From Streptomyces sp. L-9-10 (lineage in GTDB: Bacteria > Actinomycetota > Actinomycetes > Streptomycetales > Streptomycetaceae), in contig NZ_PHRF01000066.1 of assembly GCF_004151105.1 (NCBI RefSeq), positions 35,127 through 99,126 on the forward strand: a stretch of 64,000 nucleotides of DNA, read 5' to 3'. The notes under the pieces are model-generated. The model saw nothing but the letters and a program-made list of their open reading frames with translations. It did not search any database and was not told the origin of the DNA. The position numbers and the translations under genes were made by a program. Positions 42,220 through 51,631 of this stretch are shown one piece after another. Numbering within the stretch: position 1 is the stretch's first letter; the number at the start of each line of letters is the position of its first letter.

Positions 42220-43013
42220 GCACGGACGTCTCCGGCTGCGCGGAAGGCTCGGCCGAGCGGTCGGCCGGCCACGGCGCGCTGCGCCATGTCATCCGGCGGG
42301 AACTCGTCGCGCGCCAGCTCGACGAGCAGATCGCCGGCCGCTTCCCGGTGGGACAGCGGCTGCGCGTGCTGGACGTCGGCATGGGGCAGGGCACGCAGGC
42401 CCTGCGCCTGGCGCGCGCCGGACACACGGTCACCGGGCTGGAGTCGGACGCCGCGCACCTCACCACGGCGCGCGCGGCGCTGGCCGAGGAGCCCGCGGGC
42501 ATACGCGAGCGGGTCAGGCTGATCGAGGGCGACGGCCTGGAGACCGGGGTGCACTTCCTGCCGGGCAGCTTCGACGTGGTCCTCTGCCATGGCGTGCTGA
42601 TGTACACCGACGAGCGGGACGCGCTGCTCGCGGGGCTGGCCAGAATGCTGGCGCCTGGCGGCCTGCTGTCGCTGCTCGTACGCAACGGGGACACCCTGGC
42701 CCTGCGGCCAGGCCTGGCCGGGGACTGGGCGGGAGCGCTGGACTCCTTCGACACGGACACCTGCGTCAACCGGCTGGGGCTGCTCGTACGCGCGGACCGG
42801 CTGGGAGCGCTCACCGCCACGCTGGCGGGGATCGCCGCGCCGCTGCACGCCTGGTACGGCGTACGCGTCTTCACGGACGGCGCGGCCGGGGACGCGGAGC
42901 CGTCCGCCGGGGAGGAACTCGAACGGCTGCTGGCCCTGGAGGACCGGGCGGGGCGCACCGAGCCGTACCGCAGGGTCGCCGGGCTGCTGCATCTGTGCGG
43001 CGTGCGCGGCTGA
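42216..43013 (+). CDS. Class I SAM-dependent methyltransferase, probably CTG-initiated
   Basis: The 265-aa reading has the Rossmann SAM site LRVLDVGMGQGTQALRLA, acidic LESD, IEGDGLE, and motif IV CHGVLMYTDERDALL. No ATG, GTG or TTG is in frame between the previous stop and residue 45, where a GTG at 42348 would cut off a well-formed helical N-terminus (LRHVIRRELVARQLDEQIAG). A CTG at 42216 sits in CTGA overlapping the upstream stop and has GGAGAG five bases before it, the same coupling pattern as its neighbours. The substrate is not evident. Confidence 0.75.
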   Translation: MSTDVSGCAEGSAERSAGHGALRHVIRRELVARQLDEQIAGRFPVGQRLRVLDVGMGQGTQALRLARAGHTVTGLESDAAHLTTARAALAEEPAGIRERVRLIEGDGLETGVHFLPGSFDVVLCHGVLMYTDERDALLAGLARMLAPGGLLSLLVRNGDTLALRPGLAGDWAGALDSFDTDTCVNRLGLLVRADRLGALTATLAGIAAPLHAWYGVRVFTDGAAGDAEPSAGEELERLLALEDRAGRTEPYRRVAGLLHLCGVRG

Positions 43014-43079
43014 GAGACGGAAGATGACCGGGCCGGGGAGTCGCTCAGGTGACGGGCCCCCGGACGCGTCCTCACGGTC

Positions 43080-44879
43080 GTGAGCAGCATAGAGAGCGGC
43101 GGCGGAGCCGGCGCACCCAAGACGGCCCGGCTCTCCGCCGGGGAGACCTGGCGGGCCCTGTACCGGCACTTCCGGCCGCATCGCCGGATCGTCGCGCTCG
43201 GCGCGTTCCTGGCACTGATCGGCGCGGCGAGCGGCCTGGCCCAGCCGCTCGCCACGAAGGCCCTGGTCGAACGGCTCGGTGAGGACGGTTCGATCACCGG
43301 CATTCTGCTGGTGCTCACCGGGCTGGTGGTGTTCGGTACGGCGATCGAGGCGCTCGCCTCGTACCTCCTGGAGCGGACCGCGGAGTCAGTCGTCCTCGCG
43401 GCCCGCCGCACCCTGATCGGACGGCTGCTGCGGCTGCGGCTGCCCGAGGTGGAGCGGACCCAGCCGGGCGATCTGATGTCCCGGGTCACCTCCGACACCA
43501 CGCTGCTGCGCGCGGTGACGACCCAGTCGATCGTCTCGGCGGGCACCGGCGGACTCGCGTTCCTGGCGACCATCGCGCTGATGGGCGTGATGGACATGGT
43601 GCTGCTCGGGGTGACGCTGGGCGTGATCGTGGTGATCGGCTCCGCCGTGGCGCTGGTCATGCCCAGGATCTCGCGGGCCACGCGACGGTCGCAGGAGGCG
43701 GTCGGCCACATATCCACCGTGCTGGAGCGGGCCTTCGGCGCGTTCCGTACGGTCAAGGCGTCGGGCGCGGAGGAGCGCGAGGCCGCCGTGGTGGAGGCGG
43801 CGGCCCAGGAGGCGTGGCGGCACGGCGTGCGGGCCGCGAAGTGGCAGTCGCTGGCCGGGACCTCGGTCGGACTGGCCGTACAGGTGTCGTTCCTGGCGGT
43901 GCTGGGGATCGGCGGGGCGCGGGTGGCCTCGGGGGCCATCTCCATCTCGACGCTGATCGCGTTTCTGCTGTTCCTCTTCTATCTGATGGATCCGGTGTCG
44001 AAGCTGGTGCAGGCGGTGACGCAGTACCAGGTGGGATCGGCGGCCGTCGCCAGGATCGCGGAGGCGGAGCGGCTGGAGACGGAGGTCCTGGAACCGGCGG
44101 CCGTCGGGACGGGGACGGCCGGGCGGCCCGGCGCACGTCCGGCCACCGTGGCCTTCGAGGACGTCACCTTCCGGTACCGCGAGGAGCTTCCGTACGTCCA
44201 TCACGGCGTCTCCTTCGAGATCCCCGGCCCCGGGATGACGGCCTTCGTCGGCCCCTCGGGCGCCGGCAAGACGACGGTCTTCGGACTGATCGAACGGTTC
44301 TACGAGGCCACCGGCGGCCGGGTCCTGGTCGACGGCAGGGACGTACGCGACTGGGCGCTCCCCGAACTGCGCGCCACGATCGGCTATGTCGAGCAGGACG
44401 CGCCGGTGCTGGCCGGGACGCTGCGCGAGAATCTGGTCTTCGCCGCCCCCGACGCCACCGACGAACGGATCCGGGAGGTGCTCGTACGGGCCAGGCTGAA
44501 CGAGCTCGTGGAGCGGCTGCCGGACGGGCTGGAGACGCTCGTCGGCCACCGCGGCTCCAAGCTGTCGGGCGGCGAGCGCCAGCGCGTGGCGATCGCGCGG
44601 GCGCTGCTGCGCGGACCCCGGCTGCTGCTCCTGGACGAGGCGACGTCCCAGCTGGACGCGGTCAACGAGCTGGCGCTGCGGGACGCGGTGGCGGAGGCGG
44701 CCCGGGAGGTGACGGTGCTGGTGGTGGCGCACCGGCTGTCGACGGTGACGCTCGCGGACCGGATCGTGGTGATGGACGCGGGCAAGGTGCGGGCGGTGGG
44801 CACGCACGACGAACTGGTGGCGAACGATCCGCTGTACGGGGAGCTGGCCGCCACCCAGTTCCTGGCGGCGGCGCGCTGA
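43080..44879 (+). CDS. ABC exporter half-transporter (fused membrane and ATPase domains)
   Basis: The 599-aa protein has a six-helix transmembrane domain (about 35-330) and an ATPase with Walker A GPSGAGKTT, Q loop YVEQDAPV, signature LSGGERQRVAIARALL, Walker B LLLLDEATSQLD and H loop VAHRLST. It probably works as a homodimer exporting drugs or lipids. The GTG at 43080 is preceded by a weak site. It follows the methyltransferase by 66 nt. Confidence 0.93.
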   Translation: MSSIESGGGAGAPKTARLSAGETWRALYRHFRPHRRIVALGAFLALIGAASGLAQPLATKALVERLGEDGSITGILLVLTGLVVFGTAIEALASYLLERTAESVVLAARRTLIGRLLRLRLPEVERTQPGDLMSRVTSDTTLLRAVTTQSIVSAGTGGLAFLATIALMGVMDMVLLGVTLGVIVVIGSAVALVMPRISRATRRSQEAVGHISTVLERAFGAFRTVKASGAEEREAAVVEAAAQEAWRHGVRAAKWQSLAGTSVGLAVQVSFLAVLGIGGARVASGAISISTLIAFLLFLFYLMDPVSKLVQAVTQYQVGSAAVARIAEAERLETEVLEPAAVGTGTAGRPGARPATVAFEDVTFRYREELPYVHHGVSFEIPGPGMTAFVGPSGAGKTTVFGLIERFYEATGGRVLVDGRDVRDWALPELRATIGYVEQDAPVLAGTLRENLVFAAPDATDERIREVLVRARLNELVERLPDGLETLVGHRGSKLSGGERQRVAIARALLRGPRLLLLDEATSQLDAVNELALRDAVAEAAREVTVLVVAHRLSTVTLADRIVVMDAGKVRAVGTHDELVANDPLYGELAATQFLAAAR

Positions 44880-44946
44880 CCCCGTGTCACCGTGAGCCCG
44901 CGGTGTCCCCGGCGGCGGTGGCGCATGACCGGTGGTGACCTCTGAT

Positions 44947-44994
44947 CGGCCGGGGCCCGGTACGGCCGGGGCCCGGTACGGCCAGGGCCCTGAT
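44947..44994 (+). repeat. 16-bp tandem repeat after the ABC gene
   Basis: CGGCCGGGGCCCGGTA occurs twice exactly (44947-44962 and 44963-44978) and a third, changed copy follows. Each unit contains the palindrome CCGGGGCCCGG, so the array can fold as stacked hairpins. It lies between the ABC exporter and the serine protease and may act as terminator. Confidence 0.75.
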
Positions 44995-45044
44995 CGGCGG
45001 TGTACCGCAGGCCACACCAATAGGACAAACGGGATACTCCGGGC

Positions 45045-46133
45045 ATGGATGCTTCCCTTCGCCGCCGTCGCGCCCGCCGGCCGCTGCTGCCTCTGACCGC
45101 CGCGATCTGTGCGGCGGCGCTGGCCGGTGGCTGCGCCGGCGCCGCCACCCCGGGCTCCCGCATGTCGAACCCCGACACCACGACCCAGGCGGCGGCCATG
45201 CGGCGCGCCGGCAACGATCTGCAGACCGCCTACGAGACGGCGATCAGGAATGTGCTGCCCTCGGTCGTCCAGATCCAGGCCGGGGACAATCTGGGGTCGG
45301 GCGTCGCCTACGACGGAAAGGGCCACATCGTCACCAACGCCCATGTCGTCGGCAAACAGCGGGCCTTCTCCGTCACCGTGGCCAACAGCGAGCGGCTCCT
45401 GCGGGCCAGACTCGTCTCCAGCTTCCCCCAGCAGGATCTGGCCGTCATCAAGCTCGACAAGGTCCCGGCCGGGCTGAAGGCCGCCAAGTTCGGTGACACC
45501 TCCGCGGTCGCGGTCGGGCAGATCGTGCTGGCCATGGGGTCGCCGCTGGGGCTGTCGGGCAGCGTCACCCAGGGCATCGTCTCGGCGGTCGGACGGACCG
45601 TCAGCGAGGCCTCGTCGGGCGGCGGTACGGGCGCCACCATCGCCAACATGGTGCAGACGTCGGCCGCCATCAACCCGGGCAACAGCGGGGGCGCGCTGGT
45701 CAATCTGAACAGCGAGGTGATCGGCATCCCGACGCTGGCCGCGACCGATCAGCAGCTGGGCAACAGCGCCGCGCCCGGCATCGGCTTCGCGATCCCGGCG
45801 TCGATGGTGAAGACGGTCGCCGACCAGATCATCAAGAACGGCCGGGTCATCGACTCGGGCCGGGCGGCGCTGGGCATCAGCGGCCGTACCGTACTCGGCT
45901 CCGACTTCCAGCCGGCCGGCGTCGCGGTCGTCACGGCCCCGAGGGGCGGCGCCGCGGCCAAGGCCGGGATCGAGCCCGGGGACATCATCACCAGGATCGA
46001 CGGCACCCCGGTCACGACGATCACCTCGCTGTCCGAGGAACTCGCCTCGGACAAGCCGGGACAGAAGATCAAGGTGACCTTCACGCGCGGCGGCGCGGCG
46101 AAGACCGCGGAGGTGACGCTCGGCGAGATGTAG
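45045..46133 (+). CDS. HtrA/DegP-like serine protease lipoprotein with PDZ domain
   Basis: The 362-aa protein has a clear lipoprotein signal (ICAAALAGGC, Cys30), a trypsin-like domain with catalytic His in VTNAHVVG, Asp in QQDLAVIKLD and Ser in NPGNSGGALVNL, and a C-terminal PDZ domain (AGIEPGDIITRIDG). It should act outside the membrane in protein quality control or processing. The ATG at 45045 follows a GC-rich repeat region; a strong hairpin follows the stop. Confidence 0.94.
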   Translation: MDASLRRRRARRPLLPLTAAICAAALAGGCAGAATPGSRMSNPDTTTQAAAMRRAGNDLQTAYETAIRNVLPSVVQIQAGDNLGSGVAYDGKGHIVTNAHVVGKQRAFSVTVANSERLLRARLVSSFPQQDLAVIKLDKVPAGLKAAKFGDTSAVAVGQIVLAMGSPLGLSGSVTQGIVSAVGRTVSEASSGGGTGATIANMVQTSAAINPGNSGGALVNLNSEVIGIPTLAATDQQLGNSAAPGIGFAIPASMVKTVADQIIKNGRVIDSGRAALGISGRTVLGSDFQPAGVAVVTAPRGGAAAKAGIEPGDIITRIDGTPVTTITSLSEELASDKPGQKIKVTFTRGGAAKTAEVTLGEM

Positions 46134-46158
46134 CGGAGGGGCGCCGGGACACAGTGAC

Positions 46159-46188
46159 GGGCGCCCGCGGAGCGGTCCGCGGGCGCCC
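46159..46188. terminator. Bidirectional terminator
   Basis: GGGCGCCCGCGG (46159-46170) pairs exactly with CCGCGGGCGCCC (46177-46188) around a 6-nt loop, between the convergent protease gene and the small acidic-protein gene. Confidence 0.88.
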
Positions 46189-46200
46189 GGACGCGTACGG

Positions 46201-46410
46201 TCAGCTCCCGTCGGCCCGCAGGCTCATCGGACCGTAGATCTTGGCACCGTCCTCGAACAGCGTGACCTGGTCCGCGCCCCCGTCGAGGAGCTCCTTCCAC
46301 GCCTCGCCGACCCACGACTCGGCATCCCCCTGCGTCGTGAACTCCTCCGGCTCCACAGCCGGCGGGACCTCCGTCCCGTCGGCCTTCTCGAACCGCCACG
46401 TCCACGCCAT
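46201..46410 (-). CDS. Small acidic conserved protein, 69 aa
   Basis: A 69-aa soluble protein with Trp residues near the N-terminus (MAWTWRFEKADGTEVPP), a helical centre (FTTQGDAESWVGEAWKELL) and a strand-rich end (ADQVTLFEDGAKIYGPMSL). The ATG at 46410 has an excellent GGGAGG site five bases upstream, and the reading is strongly coding. The family is familiar from Streptomyces genomes as a hypothetical protein; no function is known. Confidence 0.82.
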   Translation of the reverse strand: MAWTWRFEKADGTEVPPAVEPEEFTTQGDAESWVGEAWKELLDGGADQVTLFEDGAKIYGPMSLRADGS

Positions 46411-46503
46411 GTGCGCCTCCCGGGTCCCGCGGAACTGATCGATTTCCTGCCCGCAGCGTAGCCGGGCGCGCACCGTGAGCGGTGACACGGGAGGATCAAC
46501 CCC

Positions 46504-47712
46504 GTGGAACTGACTCTGCTCGGCACGGGAGCCCCCGCGGGACTCCCCCGCCCCCACTGCACCTGCGCCGCCTGCGCGACCGCCCGCGGCGAGCGCGCCC
46601 GCGCCGCGACCGCCCTGCTGGTGGACGGCGTTCTGCTGCTCGACCTCACCCCGGGGGCCGCGCTCGCCGCGGCCCGCGCCGGGCACTCTCTCGCGGGCGT
46701 ACGGCAGGTCCTGCTCAGCCATCCGCACGACGGTCCCGCGGTGGAACTGCCCGCCGGACTGCCGACGGCGGGCCGGGTGGCGGACGGCCGGGTGCTGACG
46801 CTGCTCGGCGGACACCGGGTGCGGGCGGTGCCGATGGACGCGCCGGGTACGGGGTACGAGGTGACGGCGTCCGGCGGCGAGCGGCTGCTGTACCTGCCGC
46901 CCGGCGGGGCGCCCGCGGGTCTGCCGCCCGAGAACGGCCGGGCCGTGGCCCCGTACGACATGGTCGCAGCCGACGTGGTGGGGCGCCCCGACGCGGTGGC
47001 GCGGCTGCGGGCGGCCGGCGCCATCGGGCCCGACACCGACGTCGTCGCCGTCCACCTCGACCACGATGTGCCGCCCGGCCCGGAACTGGACCGGCGGCTG
47101 GCGGCGGCGGGCGCGCGGGCCGTGCCCGACGGGACGACGCTGACGGTCGGCGCGTACCACCCCGTGCCCGAGGTACCACGGCGCACGCTGGTGACGGGCG
47201 GGGCGCGCTCGGGCAAGTCCTGGGAGGCGGAGCGGCGGCTCGCGGCGTTCCCCGGGGTGCTGTACGTGGCGACCGGCGGCGGTCGCCAGGGCGACCCGGA
47301 GTGGGACGCCCGCGTCCGCGCGCACCGTGACCGCAGGCCGGGGTCCTGGCGCACGGAGGAGACCTGCGACCTCGTACCGCTGCTCGCGGCGGAGGGGCCG
47401 CCGCTGCTCATCGACTGCCTGTCGCTGTGGCTGACGGACGCGATGGACCGGGTGAACGCGTGGGACGACGCGGCGTGGGCGGCGGGGGGCGAGAAGGCGC
47501 TGCGGGAGCGGACGGGGGCGCTGGTGGCGGCGGTACGGGGGGCGCGGCGCACGGTGGTGGCGGTGACGAACGAGGTGGGGGCGGGGGTGGTGCCGGCGAC
47601 GGTGTCGGGGAGGCGGTTCCGGGACGAGCTGGGGAGGCTGAACGCGGGGGTGGCGGGGGAGTGTGAGCATGTGCTGCTGGTGGTGGCGGGCCAGGCGGTG
47701 ACGCTGCGCTGA
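46504..47712 (+). CDS. cobU: Fusion of a metallo-beta-lactamase-fold domain with adenosylcobinamide kinase/guanylyltransferase
   Basis: Residues 1 to about 225 resemble the MBL-fold PhnP/PqqB group: LLGTGAPAGLPRPHCTCAACATAR with its CxCxxC cluster. The usual metal motif HxHxDH is degenerate (LLSHPHDGPAV). From about 228 to 402 is CobU: Walker A TGGARSGKS (Lys238), WRTEETCDL, and DCLSLWLTDAM, for phosphorylating and GMP-loading adenosylcobinamide in B12 nucleotide-loop assembly. The usual CobU length is about 180 aa, so the front is a true extra domain. It is followed by cobT. Confidence 0.9.
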   Translation: MELTLLGTGAPAGLPRPHCTCAACATARGERARAATALLVDGVLLLDLTPGAALAAARAGHSLAGVRQVLLSHPHDGPAVELPAGLPTAGRVADGRVLTLLGGHRVRAVPMDAPGTGYEVTASGGERLLYLPPGGAPAGLPPENGRAVAPYDMVAADVVGRPDAVARLRAAGAIGPDTDVVAVHLDHDVPPGPELDRRLAAAGARAVPDGTTLTVGAYHPVPEVPRRTLVTGGARSGKSWEAERRLAAFPGVLYVATGGGRQGDPEWDARVRAHRDRRPGSWRTEETCDLVPLLAAEGPPLLIDCLSLWLTDAMDRVNAWDDAAWAAGGEKALRERTGALVAAVRGARRTVVAVTNEVGAGVVPATVSGRRFRDELGRLNAGVAGECEHVLLVVAGQAVTLR

Positions 47713-47812
47713 GCCTGTGCGGGGCGGGTGGGGCCTTGTGCGGGGCGGCGGGGGCGGCCCGGTGGTCCCGGCCAGGGAAAGACCGCTCCCCGCCTGACGA
47801 TACTGTCGGCGA

Positions 47813-48901
47813 ATGAGCTCGCTTAATCTCGATGACTTCTCCGATCTGATCGAGCGTCCCGACAGCGGTACGCGACGGGACGCCGAGGAACGGCGTGAGC
47901 GGCTGGCCGTGCCGAGCGGGGCGCTGGGGCGCCTGGACGAGCTCGGTGAGTGGCTCTCCGCCGCGCAGGGATCCGTACCGGTCAAGGCCGTCCGGCAGCC
48001 CCGCGTCGTGCTGTTCGCGGGCGATCACGGCGTCGCCGCGCTCGATGTCTCGGGACGGCCCGCCGGCAGCGCGGAGGCGCTGGTGCGCGCGGTGCTGGAG
48101 GGCGAGAGCCCCGTCGCCGTGCTGGCCCGGCTGGCGGAGGTGCCGGTGCGGATCGTGGACGCCGGGCTCGACTGCGATCCGGCGCTGCTGCCCGACGAGG
48201 TCGTACGGCACCGCGTGCGGCGGGGCAGCGGGCGGATCGACATCGAGGACGCGCTGACCGTCGAGGAGGCCGAGCGTGCCGTGCGGCTCGGCATGGCGAT
48301 CGCGGACGAGGAGGCGGACTCGGGCACCGATCTGGTGGTCCTGGGCGATCTGAGCGTCGGCGGCACGACGCCCGCGGCCACCTTGATCGCCGCGCTGTGC
48401 GGTACGGACGCGTCCGTGGTGACCGGGCGCGGCGGCGCCGGGATCGATGATCTGGCGTGGATGCGCAAGTGCGCGGCGGTGCGGGACGCGCTGCGCCGGG
48501 CGCGGCCGGTGCTGGGGGATCAGCTGGAGCTGCTGGCGACGGTCGGGGGCGCGGATCTGGCGGCGATGACCGGGTTCCTGTTGCAGAGCGCCGTGCGGCG
48601 GATGCCGGTGATCCTGGACGGTGTGGTCTCGGCGGCCTGTGCGCTGGTCGGCCAGCGGGCGGCGTTCCGCGCTCCCGACTGGTGGCTAGCGGGGCAGTTG
48701 AGCGGGGAGCCCGCGCAGGCGAAGGCGCTGGACAGGATGGCCCTCAACCCGCTGCTGGACCAGGGCGTCACGGTGGGGGAAGGAACCGGGGCGCTGCTGG
48801 CGCTCCCGCTCGTCCGGGCCGCGGCCGCTCTCGCGGCGGAGCTGCCGGAGCGGGCCGGGGCGGAGCCGGTGGAGAACTCCGCGGAGTACGTCACCGAGTG
48901 A
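47813..48901 (+). CDS. cobT: Nicotinate-nucleotide:dimethylbenzimidazole phosphoribosyltransferase
   Basis: The 362-aa enzyme makes alpha-ribazole phosphate for the lower ligand of B12. It has the CobT signature FAGDHGVAALDVS, the phosphate loop GDLSVGGTTPAATLIAAL, GRGGAGIDD and the C-terminal catalytic Glu region GVTVGEGTGALLALPLV. Length fits the family. It lies 100 nt after the CobU fusion, with cobS 1.9 kb further on and on the other strand. Confidence 0.95.
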   Translation: MSSLNLDDFSDLIERPDSGTRRDAEERRERLAVPSGALGRLDELGEWLSAAQGSVPVKAVRQPRVVLFAGDHGVAALDVSGRPAGSAEALVRAVLEGESPVAVLARLAEVPVRIVDAGLDCDPALLPDEVVRHRVRRGSGRIDIEDALTVEEAERAVRLGMAIADEEADSGTDLVVLGDLSVGGTTPAATLIAALCGTDASVVTGRGGAGIDDLAWMRKCAAVRDALRRARPVLGDQLELLATVGGADLAAMTGFLLQSAVRRMPVILDGVVSAACALVGQRAAFRAPDWWLAGQLSGEPAQAKALDRMALNPLLDQGVTVGEGTGALLALPLVRAAAALAAELPERAGAEPVENSAEYVTE

Positions 48902-48991
48902 GGCGACGGTGCGGTCGCCACCACGGGCGGCCGTATCAGTCTGCATGAAGCACGATGCCCCATATGATCGTGTTTTATGGGAGAAGTCCGC

Positions 48992-50755
48992 ATGGCCGTC
49001 CATCCATTGGGCCGGGCTGCCGGGGCGAGCCGGGCCACCGAACGTTCGCGGCGCGGCGCGGCGTTCGCGGTCTGGTATCTGCGCGCCGTCACCTTCGTCA
49101 ACTTCCTGAGCGCCGTGTGGGTCTCGCTCGGACAGGATCTGCGTCGGCACAACGTCGACGACTACTTCACCCCGTATCTGCTCACCGCGGGCTTCGCGTC
49201 CGGTGTCTTCACGCTCTTCCTCGCGATCACCATGCGCCGCCGCAAGCGTGCCGCCTGGATTCTCAATGTCGTTCTCGCCGGGTCCTTCCTGCTGCTGTTC
49301 TCGTTCGTGATGGTCTTTCCGGAGATCAGGCGCTATCCGCAGAACTGGATCTCGCTGGGGCTGACCGGTGTCTTCGTCTGCGCGCTGCTGCTGGGGCGGC
49401 GGGAGTTCTACGCGAAGGGCGACCGCTCCAACCCGCGGCTGGCGGCGGCCGTGGCGGTCGGCGGGCTGCTGGCCGCCTCGCTGCTGGCCGCGCTGCTCGT
49501 CACCGTCACCAACACCGCCGCGGGGACCTCGTCGTTCACGGAGCGCTGGCGCTACGGCACGGCCCGGCTCGTCTCGCTGATGGCCGACGACTCCCGTTTC
49601 CCGGGGATCGTCACGCCCGGCTGGGTCAATGTGACCATCAACGTCCTGTCCACGCTGCTGCTGCTCGCCGTGCTGTACGCGGCCTTCCGCTCGCGCCGTG
49701 CCGTCGACCCGATCACCGAGGACGACGAGGCGGGGCTGCGGGTGCTCCTCGACAGGTACGGGGAGCGCGACTCGCTCGGCTACTTCGCGCTGCGCCGCGA
49801 GAAGAGCGTGATGTGGTCCCCGACCCGCAAGGCCGCCATCACCTATCGCGTGGTGGGCGGGGTGTCGCTGGCCTCAGGCGATCCGATCGGTGATCCGGAG
49901 GCATGGCCGGGCGCGATCGAACCGTGGCTGGCCGAGGCGCGGGAGCACGGCTGGCTGCCCGCCGTGATGGGCGCGAGCGAGGAGGCCGGGACGATCTACG
50001 CCCGGCACGGTCTGGACGCGCTGGAACTGGGCGACGAGGCGCTGGTCGAGACCGCCGACTTCACCCTGGAGGGGCGGGCGATGCGGACCGTGCGCCAGGC
50101 GTACAACCGGGTCGCGCGGGCCGGCTACCGCGTCACGGTCAGGCGCCACGAGGACATCCCGGCCGATGAGATGGCCGAGCTGCTGCGCCGCGCCGACGAC
50201 TGGCGCGACGGCGCGACCGAGCGCGGCTTCTCGATGGCGCTCGGACGGCTGGGCGATCCGGGCGACGGCCGGTGCGTGATGCTCGAATGCCATGACGGGA
50301 AGGGCGAACTGAGGGCGGTGCTGAGCTTTGTGCCCTGGGGGCCCAAGGGGCTCTCGCTCGACCTGATGCGCCGTGACCGGGACAGCGAGAACGGACTGAT
50401 GGAGTTCATGGTCATCGAACTCCTCCGGCGCGCGGGGGAGATCGGGATCACGCAGGTCTCGCTGAACTTCGCGATGTTCCGGTCGGTCTTCGAGCGGGGC
50501 GCGAAGCTGGGCGCGGGTCCCGTGCTCCGGCTGTGGCGCTCGCTGCTCAGCTTCTTCTCGCGCTGGTGGCAGATCGAGTCGCTGTACCGCGCCAACGCCA
50601 AGTACCGGCCGATCTGGGAGCCGCGCTTCATGCTCTTCGAGAAGAGCGCGGATCTGCTGCGCATCGGGATCGCGGCGGGCCGCGCCGAGGGCTTCCTGGA
50701 GGCGCCGGGTCTGCCGGGGTGGCTGCACCGCAGGAGGCTGGGGACGCGTCGCTGA
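48992..50755 (+). CDS. MprF-like phosphatidylglycerol lysyltransferase (DUF2156)
   Basis: The 587-aa protein has about six N-terminal membrane helices (to residue 225) and a C-terminal DUF2156 GNAT-like aminoacyl-transferase domain. That domain includes SVMWSPTRKAAITYRVVGG, the region ASGDPIGDPEAW, MVIELLRRAGEIGITQVSLNFAMF and SLYRANAKYRPIWEPRF. It probably modifies phosphatidylglycerol with lysine or another amino acid, which reduces surface charge and raises resistance to cationic peptides. The ATG at 48992 has GGAGAAG six bases upstream; an earlier ATG at 48977 would lie before this site. Confidence 0.88.
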   Translation: MAVHPLGRAAGASRATERSRRGAAFAVWYLRAVTFVNFLSAVWVSLGQDLRRHNVDDYFTPYLLTAGFASGVFTLFLAITMRRRKRAAWILNVVLAGSFLLLFSFVMVFPEIRRYPQNWISLGLTGVFVCALLLGRREFYAKGDRSNPRLAAAVAVGGLLAASLLAALLVTVTNTAAGTSSFTERWRYGTARLVSLMADDSRFPGIVTPGWVNVTINVLSTLLLLAVLYAAFRSRRAVDPITEDDEAGLRVLLDRYGERDSLGYFALRREKSVMWSPTRKAAITYRVVGGVSLASGDPIGDPEAWPGAIEPWLAEAREHGWLPAVMGASEEAGTIYARHGLDALELGDEALVETADFTLEGRAMRTVRQAYNRVARAGYRVTVRRHEDIPADEMAELLRRADDWRDGATERGFSMALGRLGDPGDGRCVMLECHDGKGELRAVLSFVPWGPKGLSLDLMRRDRDSENGLMEFMVIELLRRAGEIGITQVSLNFAMFRSVFERGAKLGAGPVLRLWRSLLSFFSRWWQIESLYRANAKYRPIWEPRFMLFEKSADLLRIGIAAGRAEGFLEAPGLPGWLHRRRLGTRR

Positions 50756-50815
50756 GCGGGCCGGCACGGTCCTGCCGGACGTCGCTCTCGCCGTCGCGCC
50801 CCCGGCCGGCGGGTG

Positions 50816-51631
50816 TCACCAGCCCAGCGTCAGCACGACCAGCGCCACGGTCGCGGCCGTCTCCGCCAGGGCGCCGAAGACATCGCCGGTGACCCCGCCG
50901 AAGCGCCGTACGCAGTGCCGCAGCAGCAGCTGCGCGGCGACCAGCCCGGCCACGGCCGCCAGCGCGTGCCGCACGGCATCGGCGGGACCGAGCAGCGCGC
51001 CCGCCGCCCCGCAGGCCGCCGTGACCAGCAACGCGGCGACCGCGGCGGACCGTACGGGCACCACCCCCGCCACCGCCGCGCCCAGACCGTCGGGCCGGGC
51101 CGGCGGCACCCCCGTACGGCAGGCCAGGGTGAGCGCGAGCCGCGCCGTCACCCCGGCGACGACCACCGCCACCGCGCCGCGGGCCGCGCTCCCCGCGTAC
51201 AGACCGGCCACCGCCGCGACCTGCCCGAGCAGCACCAGCACCAGCGTGACCACCCCGAACGGGCCGATGTCCGACCGCTTCATGATCCGCAGCGCGTCCT
51301 CGGCGGGCTTGCCGCTGCCGAGACCGTCCGCGGTGTCGGCGAGACCGTCGAGATGGAGCGCGCGGGTGAGGACGGCGGGTACGGCCACCGCCGCCACCGC
51401 CGCGAGCGGCGGCGGCGCGCCCGCGAGGAGCAGCAGCGCGCCGGCGCCCGCCGCGCCCGCGCCCACGACCAGCCCGGCGGCAGGCGCGGTCAGCATTCCG
51501 CCGCGGGCGGCGCCGCGGTCCCAGCGCGTCAGCCGGACCGGGAGCACGGTGAGGGTGCCGAAGGCGAACCGTATGCCGTCGGCCACCGGGGAGCGTGCGG
51601 CGTCCGCGCCTTCGCCGTCCATGGAGGTCAT
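50816..51631 (-). CDS. cobS: Adenosylcobinamide-GDP ribazoletransferase (cobalamin synthase)
   Basis: The 271-aa polytopic membrane enzyme joins adenosylcobinamide-GDP with alpha-ribazole or its phosphate. It shows the CobS signature FAFGTLTVLPVRL at the N-terminus, and the catalytic metal-binding segment ALHLDGLADTADGLGSGKPAEDALRIMKRSDIGPFGV. Length matches. The start at 51631 is uncertain; ATG at 51622 is an alternative. It converges on the lysyltransferase gene and complements cobU and cobT. Confidence 0.95.
   Translation of the reverse strand: MTSMDGEGADAARSPVADGIRFAFGTLTVLPVRLTRWDRGAARGGMLTAPAAGLVVGAGAAGAGALLLLAGAPPPLAAVAAVAVPAVLTRALHLDGLADTADGLGSGKPAEDALRIMKRSDIGPFGVVTLVLVLLGQVAAVAGLYAGSAARGAVAVVVAGVTARLALTLACRTGVPPARPDGLGAAVAGVVPVRSAAVAALLVTAACGAAGALLGPADAVRHALAAVAGLVAAQLLLRHCVRRFGGVTGDVFGALAETAATVALVVLTLGW

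Noticed and set aside
47713..47812. Cobalamin riboswitch before cobT
   Set aside because: The gap is only 100 nt, too short for the aptamer, and no B12 box was seen. None was seen before cobU or cobS either.
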